Under the pieces are notes generated by a model. That model was not told the origin of the DNA and made no database searches. It saw only the letters and a list, made by a program, of their open reading frames with translations. From Sipunculus nudus (lineage: Eukaryota; Annelida; Sipuncula; Golfingiida; Sipunculidae): DNA of 64,000 bases. Of the stretch, positions 62,741 through 64,000 are shown in pieces (within the stretch, counting starts at the first letter, position 1; the number at the start of each line of letters is the position of its first letter). Location: the NCBI GenBank assembly GCA_026874595.1, contig CM049306.1:106283142-106347141 (forward strand). The letters are read 5' to 3'. The position numbers and the translations under genes were made by a program.

Positions 62741-63363
62741 ACACTTAATAGAGCTCTTTGATGGTTGCGCAGAGGAAAGTTATATCATGAGCTATATGTG
62801 CATTGCATTTGATTTTTTTTAAGATAGTTACCTATTTTGAAGAATTATGAAAAAATATTGTTTAATTGTATTAAATATAATCATCATTTGATTCAAGACT
62901 ACATCATATCAAAATATTTTTCTGAGCTTCGCTTCATTTCAATTTAAAATTAGTGATTTGCTTCTGCACTTTTATTGTAGAATTAATAATTTTTCGGTAA
63001 TCATTAACGCATCGCATTCAATTCCAATTAATTGTGTATACCAGCTTGGATGGCATATCACTGTCGTTCATTGAAACTGTTTAACAAATACCGGTAAAAG
63101 CCAATAGGCGGTAGGTATAGTGGATCAGCTGAACAATGAATATTATATCAGTACAGGCAAACATATTTTTATTTCAATTTTGAAGTACAGAAGTATTACT
63201 GATAATCAATATGTAGGCCATTCTGAACTCTGGACGTGTATAAAAGAAATATTTTACTTACAATCACATCTGCGTGCTAGCTTATAGATAAAATGCCTCA
63301 TTAACAGGTACTGGGGTTATTCTCTTTAAATAAATGGTCAGGTCATATTAACACCAGAGTTAA

Positions 63364-63717
63364 TCATAAGTGGTTCATACACGGATGAAGTAGCAAGTCA
63401 GAAAGTCCTCCCAATGTTCTGTGTAATGCAACACTTCGTATTTTGACGTGACTATTGTATGAACAAAAGCATTCATTTTGACTGTATTTTAACATTTTCC
63501 TACAATCTGTGCCCCCACTGACCCCACACCCATCACATCGAGGCACATCGGTCCTCAAGTAGTGTTTCTTCATGGTTAATGCATAGCCACCCAGGAGTTT
63601 TTGCCAGTATACGGCCTTGATATATGTTTTTATATGACGGGTCAGATGACGTTCTGACGTAACAAGACCAGTATGGTGCCAGTATAATAAGCCCTCTATA
63701 TATCGCATTCGAAACAA
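63364..63717 (-). CDS. unassigned 117-codon open frame
   Basis: The longest open frame in the right arm, with Met at 63717. Composition is unusual for AT-driven noise: basic and aromatic residues in the first half (HLTRHIKTYIKAVYWQKLLG, MKKHYLRT) and a cysteine-rich segment (CDGCGVSGGTDC, then CFC). A TATA-like tract (TATATATGG) and CA/TA microsatellite lie upstream. No domain is recognised, and no intron or UTR support is visible. It may be a decayed transposon frame, a host exon or chance. Confidence 0.2.
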   Translation of the reverse strand: MFRMRYIEGLLYWHHTGLVTSERHLTRHIKTYIKAVYWQKLLGGYALTMKKHYLRTDVPRCDGCGVSGGTDCRKMLKYSQNECFCSYNSHVKIRSVALHRTLGGLSDLLLHPCMNHL

Positions 63718-64000
63718 TTAGTTATATGAAGAACTGTATATATGGAACTGTCACACACACACATGTATATATATTTATATATAAACGGCAAACTAATACA
63801 AACCAGAAGGCTTTAATATTTTTTACATGTTATTCATGTTATATGATTAATTTTGTTGCTAAGTTCGCCAGGTCTTGGGAAGTTTCTGAACTGTGACTCG
63901 AAATGACATCTGAACGCCGATGCGTCACATGGATCGAGGGGTTCAAAGCTGTTAAACATGTTTTCAAGTTATCAAATTTGCCTAATAACATGACTGATGG
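63718..64000. other. right edge, nothing recognised
   Basis: AT-rich sequence with a short CA/TA microsatellite near 63751-63783. No gene recognised. Confidence 0.45.

Larger units (their letters stand above)
59768..63363. other. gene-poor stretch
   Basis: No recognisable gene. Contains (TA)n tracts at 60257-60312 and 62684-62738 and a C16 run at 60425-60440. Short open frames show no domain. Confidence 0.5.

Overview
The window looks like a piece of a large, AT-rich, repeat-laden animal genome. The transposon families (a Ty3/gypsy element with integrase ahead of reverse transcriptase, an L1/Tx1-type LINE, tRNA-derived SINEs) and the abundant minisatellites suggest a marine invertebrate, most likely a lophotrochozoan such as a bivalve mollusc. 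That assignment is an inference; no diagnostic host gene settles it. There are no bacterial-style operons, and almost every short open frame is chance or repeat-derived.

Host gene content is sparse. The only gene I can defend is the 3' end of a rhodopsin-like (class A) GPCR on the + strand. One exon (29022-29220) encodes the end of TM6, TM7 and helix 8. A 3.8-kb GT-AG intron with matching phase follows, then a terminal exon (33047-33579) encodes a long cytoplasmic tail that ends in a class I PDZ ligand (NSTV). A usable poly(A) signal lies near 35799. Exons for TM1 to TM6 were not found. Immediately upstream of the TM7 exon, its 3' splice site and first codons are tandemly duplicated about eleven times (28391-29021). 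This makes an array of decoy acceptors and is the most unusual structure in the window.

Layout: 1-8.8 kb, no recognisable gene. 8.83-9.41 kb, a possible small element bounded by inverted GGCGTAGCCA-like ends and a poly-G run. 9.4-16.1 kb, unannotated apart from microsatellites and a tRNA-like Pol III box pair at 13.8 kb. 16.08-18.37 kb, a 59-bp minisatellite of about 39 units. 19.9-21.3 kb, a higher-order array of units of roughly 57-60 bp in three subtypes. 21.39-21.60 kb, a 21-bp array. 23.07-26.95 kb, a possible composite element: a GC-rich 0.5-kb block at the left, and sequence with similar inverted ends at the right. 24.7 and 32.4 kb, two copies of one SINE family. 28.4-35.8 kb, the GPCR 3' end.

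37.79-42.27 kb holds a decayed minus-strand Ty3/gypsy retrotransposon with LTR remnants, a PBS-like site, a Gag zinc knuckle, protease, integrase, RT and RNase H, in the Gmr1-like order PR-INT-RT-RH. 43.1-44.86 kb is a dimeric ~280-bp satellite carrying a GGTGGCGCCACC palindrome at alternating 149/130-bp spacing, followed by a GC-rich end and a hairpin. 45.5-49.6 kb is a decayed minus-strand L1/Tx1-type LINE with ORF1 and ORF2. 52.3-53.1 kb is a hierarchical 185-bp repeat made of ~46-bp subunits. 58.8-59.77 kb holds an LTR-like pair of pieces, including a ~694-bp LTR with an 18-nt tRNA-Pro primer-binding site. The rest, to 64 kb, has no recognisable gene.
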